Part shown: piece after piece, positions 49,009 to 61,631 of the stretch | Layout of the letters: each line of letters opens with the position of its first letter | Position numbering within the stretch: position 1 is the first letter of the stretch | DNA from: Climacium dendroides | Lineage: Eukaryota > Streptophyta > Bryopsida > Hypnales > Climaciaceae | Direction of reading: 5' to 3' | Length of the DNA: 64,000 nt | NCBI GenBank assembly: GCA_950106755.1 | Contig: OX467083.1 | Coordinates: forward strand, 14,751,029 to 14,815,028 | Notes under the pieces: generated by a model | The model's database searches: none | Told to the model about the DNA's origin: nothing | Seen by the model: only the letters and a program-made list of their open reading frames with translations | Translations under genes and position numbers: made by a program

Positions 49009-49881
49009 TTAACCCCTCAAGGACCAAACAACGTTTTTTTTGGCAACATAGCGATTTTTGGCAACTCACTATGAATGGAATTTTCATTTTTTTTCACTGA
49101 AATTTTCACACAACATGTGTCCGAGGAGTAACTTTAAGGCCCAACAATTTTCATAACTTTTGACTACATGGTTAAAAAGTTATTGTGTGAAATGTAGTTT
49201 TCTTTGTTTTGCGGGCAGTTCAAGCAGCAAAAAAACTTCTTTAAAAATCACTTTTAAAAAAAATAAAAATTTGAAATTGATTTTCTAAATTTATTTATAT
49301 ATAAATATCTTTAAATCATTCCATTTTGATTAATGAGATGAAAGTTATGAGGAGTTTTAGTTGTGGGTAGTTTGAAGGTGGTTATGGAATCTCTACTCTA
49401 AAATAAACTTCGAAGTCTATTACAATCATTGGGATTAGCATTTTTCAATTTCATAAATAAATCGTTAACAATTTAGTATTTTGAATCATTCTCTACTTCT
49501 TTCTACTTTCTATTTTTTTCCTATATGTTGTACAATTCCAAATGGTTTGAAAATTTTGAAGCATGTAGCCGATTTGCCTTGAAAAATGAATCCAAAGAGT
49601 AACCACTATTTCGGACATTTTTTCATAATGATCTGACCTTAAGAAGTGCAGCTGCCCAGGTTTTTGTAGGGACAAAAAAAGGATTTTTGTTACTTCAAAT
49701 GCTAATATCTTGCAATCTACATGGTGAAATTTTTTGAAAATTTCTCTACATATTCTCAAACCAAATTAATATAAGATCCTACGGTTAGATGTATCAAAAA
49801 TAATTCTTTTTCAAAAATTTGGTACTTGTACTAGAGATGGTAGTTTTGGTAAAAACATAGTCAAAATCCTTTAGGGGTTAA
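49009..49881. mobile_element. TTAACCCC-family TIR element, 873 bp
   Basis: The left end TTAACCCCTCAAGGACCAA and right end ATCCTTTAGGGGTTAA are inverted copies. About 6,125-6,865 is a diverged copy of the same interior (shared CTCACTATGAATGGAA and ACTACATGGTTAAAAA). It has no gene. With 26,504 and 44,317 it defines a family with common ends but different interiors. Confidence 0.7.
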
Positions 49882-51750
49882 CATTCAATAGCCTTCAGAG
49901 AGGCGGCCTTTCCTTCCCTGGAGGCATCATCCACAAAAAACATCCACACAAGGAATTAAAGTAAGCTCCAGTATCGAGTGCCAAGACCGTGGGAGTAGAC
50001 TTATGGTTTATGCTTCTTTTTTTTCCTTCTAAATCTTAGACCAGCCAAACAAATATTCAAAGAAACATTAAGATGATTTGTCAAACACCATGAGAATCCT
50101 TTGAATCAAAATTCCAATGTCATTTAACCCTCCGCCATCCAAAAAATAATTTTGGTAGCCTTTCAAAGAAATTGAGTAGGAAACATTTGAAATTGATTTT
50201 TCTCCATGAATCCTCAAAGGGATTTCAAATTATCCCACATTGTTTACTTTACCTCCTACCACCCCATATGTATATAAAGATTTGTTTTCTCATTCCTAAT
50301 ACATAGATCATGAAAGGCATTCAAATCACAATGAGAAAACTAAAGCATTAGTTTCAATGAGTAGAATGCTAATTTCATGAAATTTTTAATCTTAATCCCT
50401 CAAGGTCCAAAGCCTTTTCAAGTCTAAGAGCATCATTGCTTTTGAAATGTTGTAAGTCTAAATGTCACTAAGATATAGAAATCTCAACTATACAATCTTG
50501 TAGTGTACATGTTGTAGATGTCATGGATCAAATTTGGAGTCATTTGGCTACATGGATTGCAAGATCATAATGTTTTAGTGTTGAAAAAGGATGTTGAAAT
50601 TTTCCTTGCAACACATTTGGAGGTGAAATCTAATTTCTAAACCTTTTCAAATGAAAAAACTTTAAACTATAAAGTGCTTGAAAATCAGCATACAAATACA
50701 TTGGTGAAAGAAAACATCATTCAATTGACTCAAAATGGCTTTGAAATGTCAAGAAATTTAAAAAAAAAAAACATCCAAAGCTAAACCTCCTTCTCTTAAA
50801 ATGATTCTCAGTCACTCATAACTTCTTGAATTGATATGAAATTTTATCCACACTAACTAGACTAGTATGCACAACTTTCCCAAAAAACATTATTGAAAAT
50901 GGGCACTGTATGAAGAAGAAATAAGCCGCCAAAGTTCACTGTAATGAAAAACTATTAGGGTTTTGAACTTTGAATTGCTCCAAAACATTCAAATCAACTT
51001 GGATTGATATGAAAATTTTACCACAATAACTAGACTTCAAGAAAAACATGATCCAACAAATTTTATTAAAAACAAACATTGGATGAAGGAGATACAAGCC
51101 CCTGAAGTTGCAACCATCAAATGCAGTTTGGTGAACACAAATTGAACCTGTGAACTTCGATTGGCTTCCAAAAAATCATTACATCTTGAATTGATCTGAA
51201 AATTTTACTACACAAACTAGACTACTCTAGTTCAGATATTTGAAACACTGAATATTTGTTGAGAAATATCTTAAATTTTTTTTTTCATATAGTACAGGGA
51301 ATTAAGAAATGCTCAAAATCCAAATATTACTAACAACCAGAAATTATAATTGCACTTCATTCAATTAATATTCATTTAGGGAGCTTACAAAAATCTTGTC
51401 ATATACAAATGAAAATTGAGTACAAATGTTCTATATGAATCAACTATATATATAAAAAGAAGAGTTTCAAAAGTAATCTTACCTTCCTTAGTTCAAGCAT
51501 TTATTGGTTAAAGAGGTCAAAAATTGCAATACATGTGATGGAATATACAAAGGTGAACTTCCTAGTAACTTTTTGAGTGTATTTGCAAGCATTGCTTTGG
51601 TGAAGTGAAGAAAGATCAACAATAATTCACAAATTTATAATCCTCAAAAATTACATGGGATTCGTGAGGTTTCAACAAGCATAGGAAGAATGCAAGCACT
51701 CATTGATGTTGATGTATACTACTTAATGGAGGTATGTTCCTAGATAAATC
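49882..51750. other. AT-rich DNA with diverged internal repeats
   Basis: Blocks near 50,815-50,890, 50,985-51,065 and 51,170-51,240 repeat a phrase of the type TTGAATTGATATGAAAATTTTA. This suggests two or three diverged tandem units of about 180 bases. No gene is supported. Confidence 0.4.
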
Positions 51751-51978
51751 TTTCTTGGATGAAGACCAATGTTGTAAGTCAACTACAAAAGTTTGTCTTC
51801 TACAATCTTTCTTGGATGAAGACCAATGTTGTAAGTCAACTACAAAAGTTAGTCTTCTACAATCTTTCTTGGATGAAGACCAATGTTGTAAGTCAACTAC
51901 AAAAGTTAGTCTTCTACAATCTTTCTTGGATGAAGACCAATGTTGTAAGTCAACTACAAAAGTTAGTCTTCTACAAGA
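51751..51978. repeat. four near-identical 57-bp tandem repeats
   Basis: Units start TTTCTTGGATGAAGACCAAT at 51,751, 51,808, 51,865 and 51,922. The only visible difference is one base (GTTTGTC against GTTAGTC). Because 57 is a multiple of three, several frames stay open on both strands. The minus frame repeats CRRLTFVVDLQHWSSSKKD four times and the plus frame SFLDEDQCCKSTTKVSLLQ. The near identity shows recent expansion. No start context, conserved family or neighbouring exon supports a gene, so it is annotated as a minisatellite. Confidence 0.9.
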
Positions 51979-52420
51979 AGGCTTTGTGCACATGTGTGTT
52001 TGGGTTTGCAAGAGTTGTGTTTGACCATGGTAATTGACATGCCTAGACAACTTTAACATGTGAGAAAGCAAATACAAACCCTCTACACAACTACTAGAGT
52101 GGTTTCCTTTCAATGTAAAGATTTACTCGAACTTCATTATATTCACTACTGATGTAGCTTTTGTTGAAGCAAGCCTTCTTTCCTTTGATCAAAAGGAGAT
52201 GCAAGAGTAGTGAGTGGCAAAGAATATCTTGCCTTCGAAGAAGAATAGGTGCTTTAATTTTTTTTTTCCAAATGTCCAAGGCAAAGTACTATAATATTAT
52301 TAATATCTACAATCATTTGATGGATTTTTAAAAATGAAGTTAACTAAGCGCTCAGCATTAGCAATTTTCCATTGAAATGTTCTAATGAAATGGCCTGAGA
52401 AAAAAATCTTTTTTTTTCAA

Positions 52421-55400
52421 TTAGGCTTCAACACATATTTCGTCATTATGAGAGTCAAGGGGCTTGCTTGAGTGATTCACAGGGTCTACAACATCAAACT
52501 TGACTGACGTGGCCACATCTGGACCCTCCCCTTCATTCTTCAAAGATGCCACCTCTGTAGCCTCAATAGCAGCCAATTGTGTATTGAAAAATTGAATTGC
52601 AGTTGCAGTCTGTGCTTCATCTGTAGAGCAAAACCCAAGTAAAATTAACTCACAGTAATATTCTTACATATTGGGCAATGCCCAAGGAAGAGGGGATTTT
52701 GTGGGAAAAAAAAAGCATTGATAAGGAGGGTGGAGCCCAACGAGGAGGTGCATTTTAGTGGCATTGTCTAGCATAAATTGCAAGGGAAATTCTCCATTAG
52801 GATGAACAAAATGTGATGAACAGAACATTGTTGGATGAAAAATGCGAAGTGCCCAATTATATAGGCAAAATCGCGTAATCGAGCAAGAAACCCTAATTAC
52901 AATGCAAAATCCATCTAAGAAGTGAACGGGACATTTTCACTAGTGGTTTATGAATAACTTTTGTTTGGATTAGTTTTCATTAATTGGTGTCCCTTGGACC
53001 ATTTTCACGTTCCATCAAATGGATGAAATTAAATATAAAGACCATTTTATAAGAAACAATATGCTCAATTACAAGGTTGACTATTCACTATGAATATATT
53101 CTCTAGTGCAAGGTTCAAATTTCACATTATTGCACATCATCTCAATGATTAGATCTTGATCAATTACGTTTAATAATTTTTTTTTGAAAAAATACTATGA
53201 TGCTATAGAAAAATAAAATTATAAGATACTATCGCACTCATGGGGAATTTCATTAAAATGGTGAATATTCTGTGACTTTGACATCCCATAGTTCAGACTA
53301 GGCAGTCTGAAATCTAGTACACTAATAGATTTCAGACCGGGTAATCTAGTATACTAATAGATTTCAGACCACCCGGTCTAAACTATGGGAATGGCACATT
53401 GTAAAAATGGCACATGAAATATCACCATTTTAATGAAATTTCCCATGCTCTTCATATCCAAATGGGATTGTTACCCATATATGGTTGTAATGAGATTTGA
53501 TTGAAAATGAAGAGAGATTTCCCCTTATTCATTCATGTTATTCATTCATGTTATTCATTCATGTTACTCATTCATGGTATTCATTCATGGTACTCATTCA
53601 TGGTATTCATTCATGGTATTCATTCATGGTATTCATTCATGTTGTAGTACCTTTATTACACTATAATTCTCAAATTTTATAACATGAGAAGAATAATTCT
53701 CAAATGCAAATAATAGGTTGTTCTCCCATTTCAAGTTATGAGGGAAGAATGAACTACAATTGTAACACCCCTAAATGCTTATTTAAGGACAATACAGTTT
53801 CAAAGTTTGAGAGAGAAAAAAACTCACCCAATCTGGGTACAGTGTGGCCTGAGCGATGGGTGATAGTGACATTGTTCTCAAAGGACTTGAGCACCTCCAC
53901 ACCAGCAAATCGTAGCCAATCCTTGTCCCCTGTGGTTTGAAATTACATCAATCTGGTCAAAGTTTTGTTGCCTTTTGCTTCACTCCAAATTTTAAAAACA
54001 CCCATATTTCACTTGATATTAGAGTCAATCGTAAAGTGAACCCCAGTTTGTACAAGAAGTGTCACAGAGAAGGCTTATCTAAGAATAGTACAAAAGAAAC
54101 ACAACACCCAACTCCATCACAGCCCAGTTTGGGTGCTTTAAGGAGTTTCATCCTGTTTTTTTCTCAAACTCTAGCTCATGGTCCCCATTACACACTTTAT
54201 GATTAACTCTATGATTGATCAGTTTGAGATGGTTTGAAGTGATAATGAAAATAAAGGAAAGAAAACAGATACAGCTCGTAGTGAAGTTGAAGAGTATTTT
54301 AAATCAATGTCTTCTCAGAAATCAAGTTTTTTAGACCACAAAACTTGGACGTTTGACATGTTTTTCTTTGTATACACAAAGACTTATTCTGAAACTCCTT
54401 AACGCCACAACAATTTCGACTTTCAAGATGAGCAGAAGAATGTATATCACTACGAAGTTTACTTCGGTGATTCTAGAGTTCAATTTCTTCAGACTATTTG
54501 CAAAGAGTTATCAGTCGAGGCAAATCATCAGCTTAGTAAAGAGTAGGTCATTTTGTACCCAGGAATGCCAAGGTCGGGCATTTGATTGTTGGCCCCTCGT
54601 AAATGTGTTTCAAGTGTTGTGCTCGGAGTTGGGCAGGTGCCATGAGGACGAGGAAACGAACAGGCGGCACATCTTGAAGTGCCAATCCCTGCAAAATTAC
54701 AAAGGTTTGGTAAGGAAAAGATTTCATTGCTTGGGATCGAAAGGTCCGCCTTGCACTACCCCAAAGGATTGGAGTTTCAAATTAACATTCCAGCCAGCAT
54801 TCATAGCCGAAGCTCGATTGCTCACTCAGACATTCTTATTTGGCGAAATTCCATCAGATTTCAACAGAAATTTGGGTTTTTGGTGTAAACCTAGAGGAAA
54901 CTGATTGAGGGAGAAATTAAAAGTGTGACTGATTGTTTCTCTAGATTTATAGCAATTTTGCTGAAAATTTGTTACAAATCGACTTAAGTTCTACTATTGT
55001 AGCTTCCAAAATAACGAAAACAATAACAAAATTTGCCTGAATTCGTAACCTCAACCAAATTGTTGGAACCAACAAAACACCAACAAAAAATCGAAGATTC
55101 ATCGAACTTAATGAGAGAATCAAAAACTCCCACGACTGGTTGAAGGACCGTTCATCACTACTCACTCCCTATTTGCAAGACTTTCTGGGATTGAAGCTTC
55201 AATTGTACCTTTTCTTGAAGAGCAGCAAGACATCCAGACAAAACCGCTCCCTGCTCAACAGGGAAATTAACTGTCAAAACATTGAATAATAGGGGGAGCA
55301 GGTAAAAACCTATAATGAAAGGTCTGCATTGATCACGTTCTGAAGTGGACTTGATTGAAGGGTAAAATATATCTTATCATGTACCTGAGAAAACCCAATG

Positions 55401-56720
55401 AAACCATCATACGGTCCGTGCAACTTCATGTAATCGCTTATGTACGAAAAGAGCTTCTCATCCACGTGATAAAACTCAGTGAAATCCTGGACAACACGCA
55501 ACACCCAATTGTCAAATACAGAAAGAAAAAAAACAAAATTCTTGTCAAGCGAGCAAAGCCAGTGATTCAAAAACGAAACGCGGCATGCAAGCACAATTTT
55601 ACTCGAATTTTGCTCCTCAAGCTATCCTCGGAAACCAAACGAAATGTTCATGGCAAAGATTGAACAAGTTGAATTTCTAACGACCCATTGTAAATAGACA
55701 AAAAAACTAATTCTTCCAGGGACAAAGGAGTCTCAAGGATGATGTGCAAATACCTTGTTGTATCGGTACCACTCGTAGTAAGGACCTTCAAAGAGGCCCT
55801 CGACCTCGGATTTCCCACTGCAGGGAAGCGGACCATCAAGGCAATCCTGTCCATCCACACGGAATGGAGTTGAATCAATCAGTTGCAGCTCATTTGAAAT
55901 CTTGACTAATTATATTTTTGAACCAACCCAAAGTATATTATGAAGAAACATAACGCATTCCTATGTCAAAGGATCAACTAAATGCAGACTGGCCCATAAT
56001 TATCTGCATTGCTGGGAGAAAGTAGAGAAGACAAATTCAACTAGTATCGATCAAACAACTCCCTCCATAATCTTCACTGAATGTAGAAAACGAGAAGTAG
56101 AAGTTTTGAGCAACCTATTCCAGCATTTCCTAAGCCATTGAAGCGCAAAACTCTCAAAACTGCATGACATTTTTTGGCATTCTTAAAGAGCATCTAGTTA
56201 CTTTGAGAGTCTGAATTAGGATCGCATTCTAACACAACTAGCCCAAGATCGTTTACTACCACCCTGTTTAATGAGAAAACATCCATACTTTCAATATGAA
56301 AATTCGATAGCATCAAAAGGATGGATATGGATTCTTGGGTGCAGCAATGGACCCATAAAAATTGGTTATGACCTCTTCAGGTATGTTCGCATTTAAATTT
56401 AAGAAGAGGTTTAAATCAATCTCAAAAATGAATAATTTAGCTTCATCTTTGAACTAAGACACACTCTGCTACCGTACCTTCGTTACTCCTGAACCCATCT
56501 CACCACCGCCATAGCCGAACAAAACAGTTGAAAATACTTCCAAAAATACTTCTATTCTAACTGACCAGGAGTGCGCGCATCAGTTTACCACATCGAAGAG
56601 GTTGTTCAAAGCAGGCCCCCATTTGGAAAGCTGGTGCCGAAGAATGGCTCCACTGGTTCGAAACCCATGCAAGCCCAGCAGCTTCAATTTCCGGTGAGGC
56701 ACCTTCTCCTCCAGCCCCAT
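52421..56720 (-). CDS. FSH-family serine hydrolase (seven exons)
   Basis: An alpha/beta hydrolase of the FSH (DUF341) family; the plant substrate is unknown and it is probably cytosolic. Exons on the minus strand are 56,589-56,720, 55,754-55,846, 55,385-55,486, 55,209-55,250, 54,559-54,688, 53,828-53,929 and 52,421-52,620. All six introns are GT-AG and the joined frame gives 266 residues. The N-terminal strand is KLLGLHGFRTSG (13-24). PCSGKSEVEG and GPYYEWY follow. The nucleophile Ser108 is in GFSQG, split between exons 3 and 4. GDKD is at 167-170, and the catalytic His195 is in GHTVPRL. The last exon adds a 66-residue acidic tail. An in-frame Met at 56,789 would add 23 hydrophobic residues, but the start at 56,720 fits the family. 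The catalytic residues are intact. Confidence 0.93.
53240..53446. mobile_element. ATGGGGAATTTC-family MITE, copy C, in an intron
   Basis: It starts ATGGGGAATTTCATTAAAAT and ends ATGAAATTTCCCAT. It is flanked by ACTC (53,236-53,239) and GCTC (53,447-53,450), a 4-bp duplication with one change. It lies in the last intron of the FSH-family hydrolase gene. Its sequence is very close to copy A at 18,554, with an extra AGATTTCAGACC segment. Confidence 0.82.
53526..53643. repeat. 12-bp minisatellite (TATTCATTCATG)
   Basis: About ten copies of a 12-base unit varying between TTATTCATTCAT and GGTATTCATTCA. It lies in the last intron of the hydrolase gene just downstream of the MITE. It keeps frames open (repeats of HSWYSFMVFI) but has no coding support. 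Confidence 0.85.
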
Positions 56721-58117
56721 CGATCTCCACAAATGGAAGAAGCCCCTGCAGCAGCAGCAAAAAAAAAAAGACAAGAAAACAAGCTTCAATCAGCTTGCAA
56801 TTCAAGATTTTGCTACGCTTATGAATCTAGAGAAAACTGGAACTAAGGTTTCGTACAAATCCATCTCTTACAGCAAGTTCTGTTAGAAGCTCAAGAGTCG
56901 AATGGCTGTGGCAATGGCGATGGCGAAGACGTACTGTAAGTTAGTTGTAAACAGGAGTTGCAATGCTTGTCCATTATTTTCAGTCAGTCTCTTGCTCGAG
57001 TTCTCATAGAAAAAGTGTCCGTCCTTTTGCATGGCTGACTTCAGTTGTCTTTGGTCGCGAGTAGCAAAGTGCGTGAGGTCAAAAGTAAGCTTATTATGTG
57101 TTGACAAAATATGGCTAAGTTTTTCAGTATAGTGCATCTGAAATTATTTTTTAAGAAAATTGTTGCTTCCGAAAATGTGAATATTAGAAGTGCTAATTTG
57201 AGAGTTTAGTAAAATTCGCACTTTGAAGAAAAAAATTCAACAACTTTGAAGGGATTGTCAATTGGGTCCACTGGTCAAAAATGGTGAGGTCATTGAAAGT
57301 GGTCGACCAGAAAGAAAAAGACCTGGGAGCTGGCCACTGGGTCAACAAGCAAAGGCAGAATGGGAAGGAATGCTGAAACTTCGGGAGCCTCAAGGATCAC
57401 TTTTGGTGTTAAAAGAATGTTGTTACTAAGAGTCTTAGAAATGAATTTAGACCAACTTCTGGACCAGATTCACATTACGAACATCATTCCTAACATCAAG
57501 TGCAAACATACCTTTAGTTTTCAATGTTACGGTCGATGAAGTTTTATTGTTTTCTTGGTGGAAGAGCGACATGCACCCGTGATTTTTTATCATTCTGAAG
57601 AAGTAGTAAGCTATTTCTACAATACATATGTGATATTTTGGTGATACTTGGAGACATGTATATTAGAAGTAGGTGAAACATAGGTAAAATTTGGCCATTG
57701 GTCTCAAAAAATAGTAGTAATTTGGCTATTTTGACTGAAAAAAATGAAGGTTTCTTCACTAAAAGTAGCCAATGGTCTTTTGGTTGTAGGCAACTGGCAA
57801 AAACATTGTGCATAAAAAAAAAACATTGCTTATAATGCAAGCAGGTTAGATAAATTGTTTGATTGTGATCATCCATCTTTCACTCATTGACAATAACATA
57901 TTACCTAAGAATAATAAACTTCATCCCAATATTGACAAATTTCATATTTTTTAGAGATTAATTTAGCAATTTCATCCACTTTTTTTCCCTAATGAAATGA
58001 GAGCCAACTTGAAAATTAGCTAAGGTTCTGGCAATTCTTTGTCAATCAACTTTGCTCTAAAGGCAACTAACTTCAAAAGTCACTTATTTAATTTTGAATG
58101 TTCACATAGGAAGAGAT
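56721..58117. other. hydrolase promoter region, then intergenic DNA
   Basis: The first few hundred bases hold the hydrolase leader and promoter. A run encoding MAVAMAMAKTYC at 56,901-56,936 on the plus strand is followed by GTAAGT and could mimic a first exon, but no following exon was found. The rest is AT-rich without a gene. Confidence 0.35.
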
Positions 58118-58283
58118 GAGCTGCTCTTTATACAAGTGGGGTAGTGGTGGGTGCAACTATCCATGTGGGATATGTAAATTAAGAAAAATAAGAATTCAAC
58201 TGCTCATACTTAATCCTCTTAATTTACATATCTCACATGGATAGTTGCACCTACCACTATTCCACTTGTATAAAGAGTGGCTC
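58118..58283. mobile_element. palindromic MITE, about 166 bp
   Basis: GCAACTATCCATGTGGGATA on the left pairs with TATCTCACATGGATAGTTGC on the right. The arms are about 65 bases at roughly 90 percent identity, and TTTATACAAGTGG / CCACTTGTATAAA lie near the ends. Non-coding. The target duplication is unclear. Confidence 0.6.
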
Positions 58284-59423
58284 ATATCCTTCACCAACAC
58301 ACAAAATTGAGTGTGCATCATAGCCCTTATTGTCAAATCCTAATTTCAAAACATTTTGTTCTTGGCTAATGCATTTTAGCCCTTATTTTTAAATCCTAAA
58401 CCTTGATTTTAGAACACTTTGTTTTTGGCTTTTGAAGCACTAACAGCTACTTGACATCACAATTCAAGTTGAGCAAAAACAATTTAAAAAAAACATTATC
58501 TCATATTTGCAAGACAATCATTAACAGTTGTGTAGAACAACACAAAGTCCTAATTCATTTGAGTCTAATTAATTCCTAATGGACCAAATAGTCATTGAAT
58601 GACCAATTGAAAATTCGGGCAAGTTCCTACAATGTCAATTTTTCAATGGATCTTTTTGAAATGTTGACACAAGATATAGATGTGGTCCTCTTAGGTGGGA
58701 ACAATTTTTTTTTAATAAGGGTTCTTGCATCAAAACTTATGTTGTCCAAAAAAGAATTTAATGCTAAGCATTTAAGAAATCTTTTGCTGAACTTCACATC
58801 TACCTTTGTAATTTCATACATAACTCATGTAATAGAGGATGCAGTTGTCAAAAAAACCCATGCACAATGCAAAAATCCCACTTTAGGAGGAGTTAAAGTC
58901 TATTGCCCTTATCAAATAAGATAAGAAAAATTCTTCCAAGGTGGAAGCACCTAAAAACATAATAATAAGCAATTCAACATAGTTGGAGGTATTTTTTTTA
59001 GAATTTTTTTAATAATATTAGCAATTGAAAATCATGGATTAAAAAAAAAATTAAAATTTCTAAATAAGACATATATTTCTATGAATATTTCAAAATGAAA
59101 CTCCCTAGGTCACTCAAACCGTTACATAGTTTGGTTCTAAAACTTAAGTTTAAAAAAATAACAATCAACCAATTGCAACCAAATATGGAAATGATTTAAT
59201 GACACTTTGGGTAACATGGTTCAATGAAAGTCTACTTGTCAAAAGTGGATATAAGGACAATTTTGGGTGTAGTTTCACCTTAATCCATAAACAACACTGA
59301 GGCTGTTTTCTGGTTGATGAATGACAAAGAATATCTCTATGTAGGACAAAAGTACAACTATTCATCCTCCAAATTTTGTGTGAAAAGAGAAGATCTTCTA
59401 CAAAAGTTTGTCTTCCAATGAGT
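58284..59423. other. repeat-derived DNA
   Basis: About 58,570-58,900 is a diverged copy of the left part of the TIR element at 44,317-45,368 (shared TTGACACAAG and CAATTGAAAAT motifs). No gene is supported. Confidence 0.45.
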
Positions 59424-61631
59424 GTGTAAATAACCTATTCGGATTTTTAGTGTCATTTTTTTGGTGTGTTTTTATGTGGTTTTAGTTATGTTTTGTTTGA
59501 TTGGTGTTCCAAATGGGTGATTTTTGGATGTTATTAACCAATTTGGAAGTGTTTATCCGGATGCAGTCAAGCATGAGCCACGGTGAAGGGATTGGAAGGG
59601 AAGCCAATTCAGAGAGTGAAGGCAGTTTTGGGTTGTCTGAGGGTAATTCCTATTTGTAATGCAGGATGACAATTCCGAGTTGGAATGTTCTACGTTTTTG
59701 TCCAAGTCGGAACTGTCTGTAGCCAGCTAGGTTGGAGCTGTTGTGGTTTCCAAGTTGGTTGCCTGTGGTCGGCAGTTAGGGTTGCGCGGGGTGTTGCAGG
59801 TGCCAATTTGGGAATTTATGTGTGTATTGGAGGGACGGTTATTTTTGAGGTTCCTAATGGGCAGTTTGCAAGTTTTGAGGTGATGCCAAGTTGGTTAAGG
59901 AACTGCCTGGCTTGGGATTTTAAAGTCGAGTTTTCCGATTTGGAAGGCACCCATTGTTGAGAGTATGCCAGTGCGAGTCCCAGTCCCGAGTTGGCTGTGT
60001 ATTTTCGTTGTTTGTGTATGTTTGGTTGTGAGAGGACAAGTGGTCCTAATTGGTATTTGTGTGTGTATGTGATATGATGGTTATGTTCAATTTGGGATGA
60101 GATGTGTGAATGCTTAAGTCCGAATTGATGAGGCTGTGTGTAATTTGGAAGTTGTCCGGAGGACTGTGCGATTATTTGCGGTGGTGGCTGTGAAGAACCG
60201 ATTTGGAAGTTTACGGTGGTGGAGCAGAAGAGCTTAAGTCCAAATCGGAGTGTTAGTGAAGCAGAGTCAGGAAGATGTCTGTAATTGAACCTATTAGGAT
60301 TTATGCATGAAGATGCTAACCTAATAGGAAGTTATGATGAGATTCATTGAATGGGAGATCAATTTGGATGTGATTGTTGTTTATCCAAATTGGTAGTAGT
60401 TGTTCGTGAAGCAAATTGGAATATTTAGCATTATAGTGCTGGGTGGTTGGAGATTTTGAGAAGTAATTACAAAGTGATGGATCCAGTTGGACATGGCAGT
60501 TGGAGCGTCCAAATTGGAATTATATGAAGCAGTGAGCTAATTTGGAGTGAATCAGTCAGTGAAACATTATTTTGTGGAACGGTGATATGTCACCAATTCG
60601 GCTGAATAAAGAAGGATTGAAAGCGAATTGTTGTTCCTTGTGATTGGCATGTATATTGTGTGTATGAGCTCAATTTGGAGGTTCAGTCATAGTGTTGATT
60701 CTGCCCAGTTGGAGTTTGGCAGTCTGGAAGTGAAACAGAATTGGAAGGTTGAGTGTCTGTATGTGGAATGTATGATGTCATGAGTGCTTATCCAAATTGG
60801 TTACATAAAGTTTGAATGTTGTCTAAGTCAGGATCCCGAGTTGGTCTGTGAAGTCGAAGCAACAGGTCTCAAAATTGAGAGTTTCCGAATGGGTGTGAGA
60901 AATTAATTTATCCAAGTAGGAAAGAAGAGAAGACTGTGATAAAAAAAAATATATAAAATAAAAAAATAAAAATTCCCAAGTTAGTAAAGGAGAGAGTGAT
61001 ATATATGATTTGGAGAGTCTGTGAGTGTTTATAAGGAGATAATTATCCAAGTTGAGAAGGTAAGATGAGGAAGAAGCAGAGTGTTAAGGTTGATTTCAAA
61101 TCGGTGTGTAAGAAGTGTCAATGGGCGGTGATAAAAATTACATCAAGCCAAATCGTGGAGATAAAGATATGAAGACCAAGTTGGCGAAAGAAGATATGGT
61201 GGTTTCCTGTCTTGGTGATAACTGCGAGGCTGATGGGTGATTGTTCCAAAGTGGGAGTTGGAGTGCCGCAGCGAGCTTGTGCCAACAGCAGCACCAATTC
61301 CGATTTGGTGGAAAGACGAAAGAATCCAACTTGAAGATTAAAGATCAATTCCAATTGGGTGATACTTAACCTTGGTGGTTTTAAGAGTGGAGTGAACAAT
61401 TAAATTATTAATTATTATAGAAACATGTGAGGAATTAAATTAATACTAGTTGGAAGTATGCATTCCTTGTGTGTTTTAGCCCTTTATTAGTACGTTCTAA
61501 TGTCGTTGTAGAAGTAGTCCTATTAGAATTGCCTCCCTAGGAACGAATTAAACTATTTGTTTAGATATTCCGATTAGGATCTAAACTTAACTACAGAGTG
61601 CTTTTTCATTTTTCAAAGCCAACAATTCACA
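59424..61631 (+). mobile_element. G/T-rich 2.2-kb block, possible 5' LTR
   Basis: The composition changes abruptly to G/T-rich on the plus strand. The block can be bounded by TGTGTAAATAACC at 59,424 and AACAATTCACA ending at 61,631. These follow the TG...CA rule of LTRs. TGGTATTCAACC follows at once, resembling the TGGTATC start of the initiator-Met primer site of plant LTR retrotransposons (six to seven bases fit well, the rest poorly). A degenerate gag-like region lies 0.8 kb downstream. About 35 variants of CCAA-N-TTGG are scattered through it. No second LTR is in the window, so the assignment is tentative. Confidence 0.4.

Noticed and set aside
51751..51978. Regular direct repeats considered as a CRISPR array
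   Set aside because: The 57-bp units abut with no spacers and the DNA is plant nuclear. It is a minisatellite.
53497..53682. 61-codon open frame over the 12-bp repeats
   Set aside because: It is produced by a tandem repeat inside an intron of a well-supported gene on the other strand.
56901..56936. Possible first exon MAVAMAMAKTYC followed by GTAAGT on the plus strand
   Set aside because: No second exon with matching phase or homology could be found downstream. It is probably chance within the hydrolase promoter.
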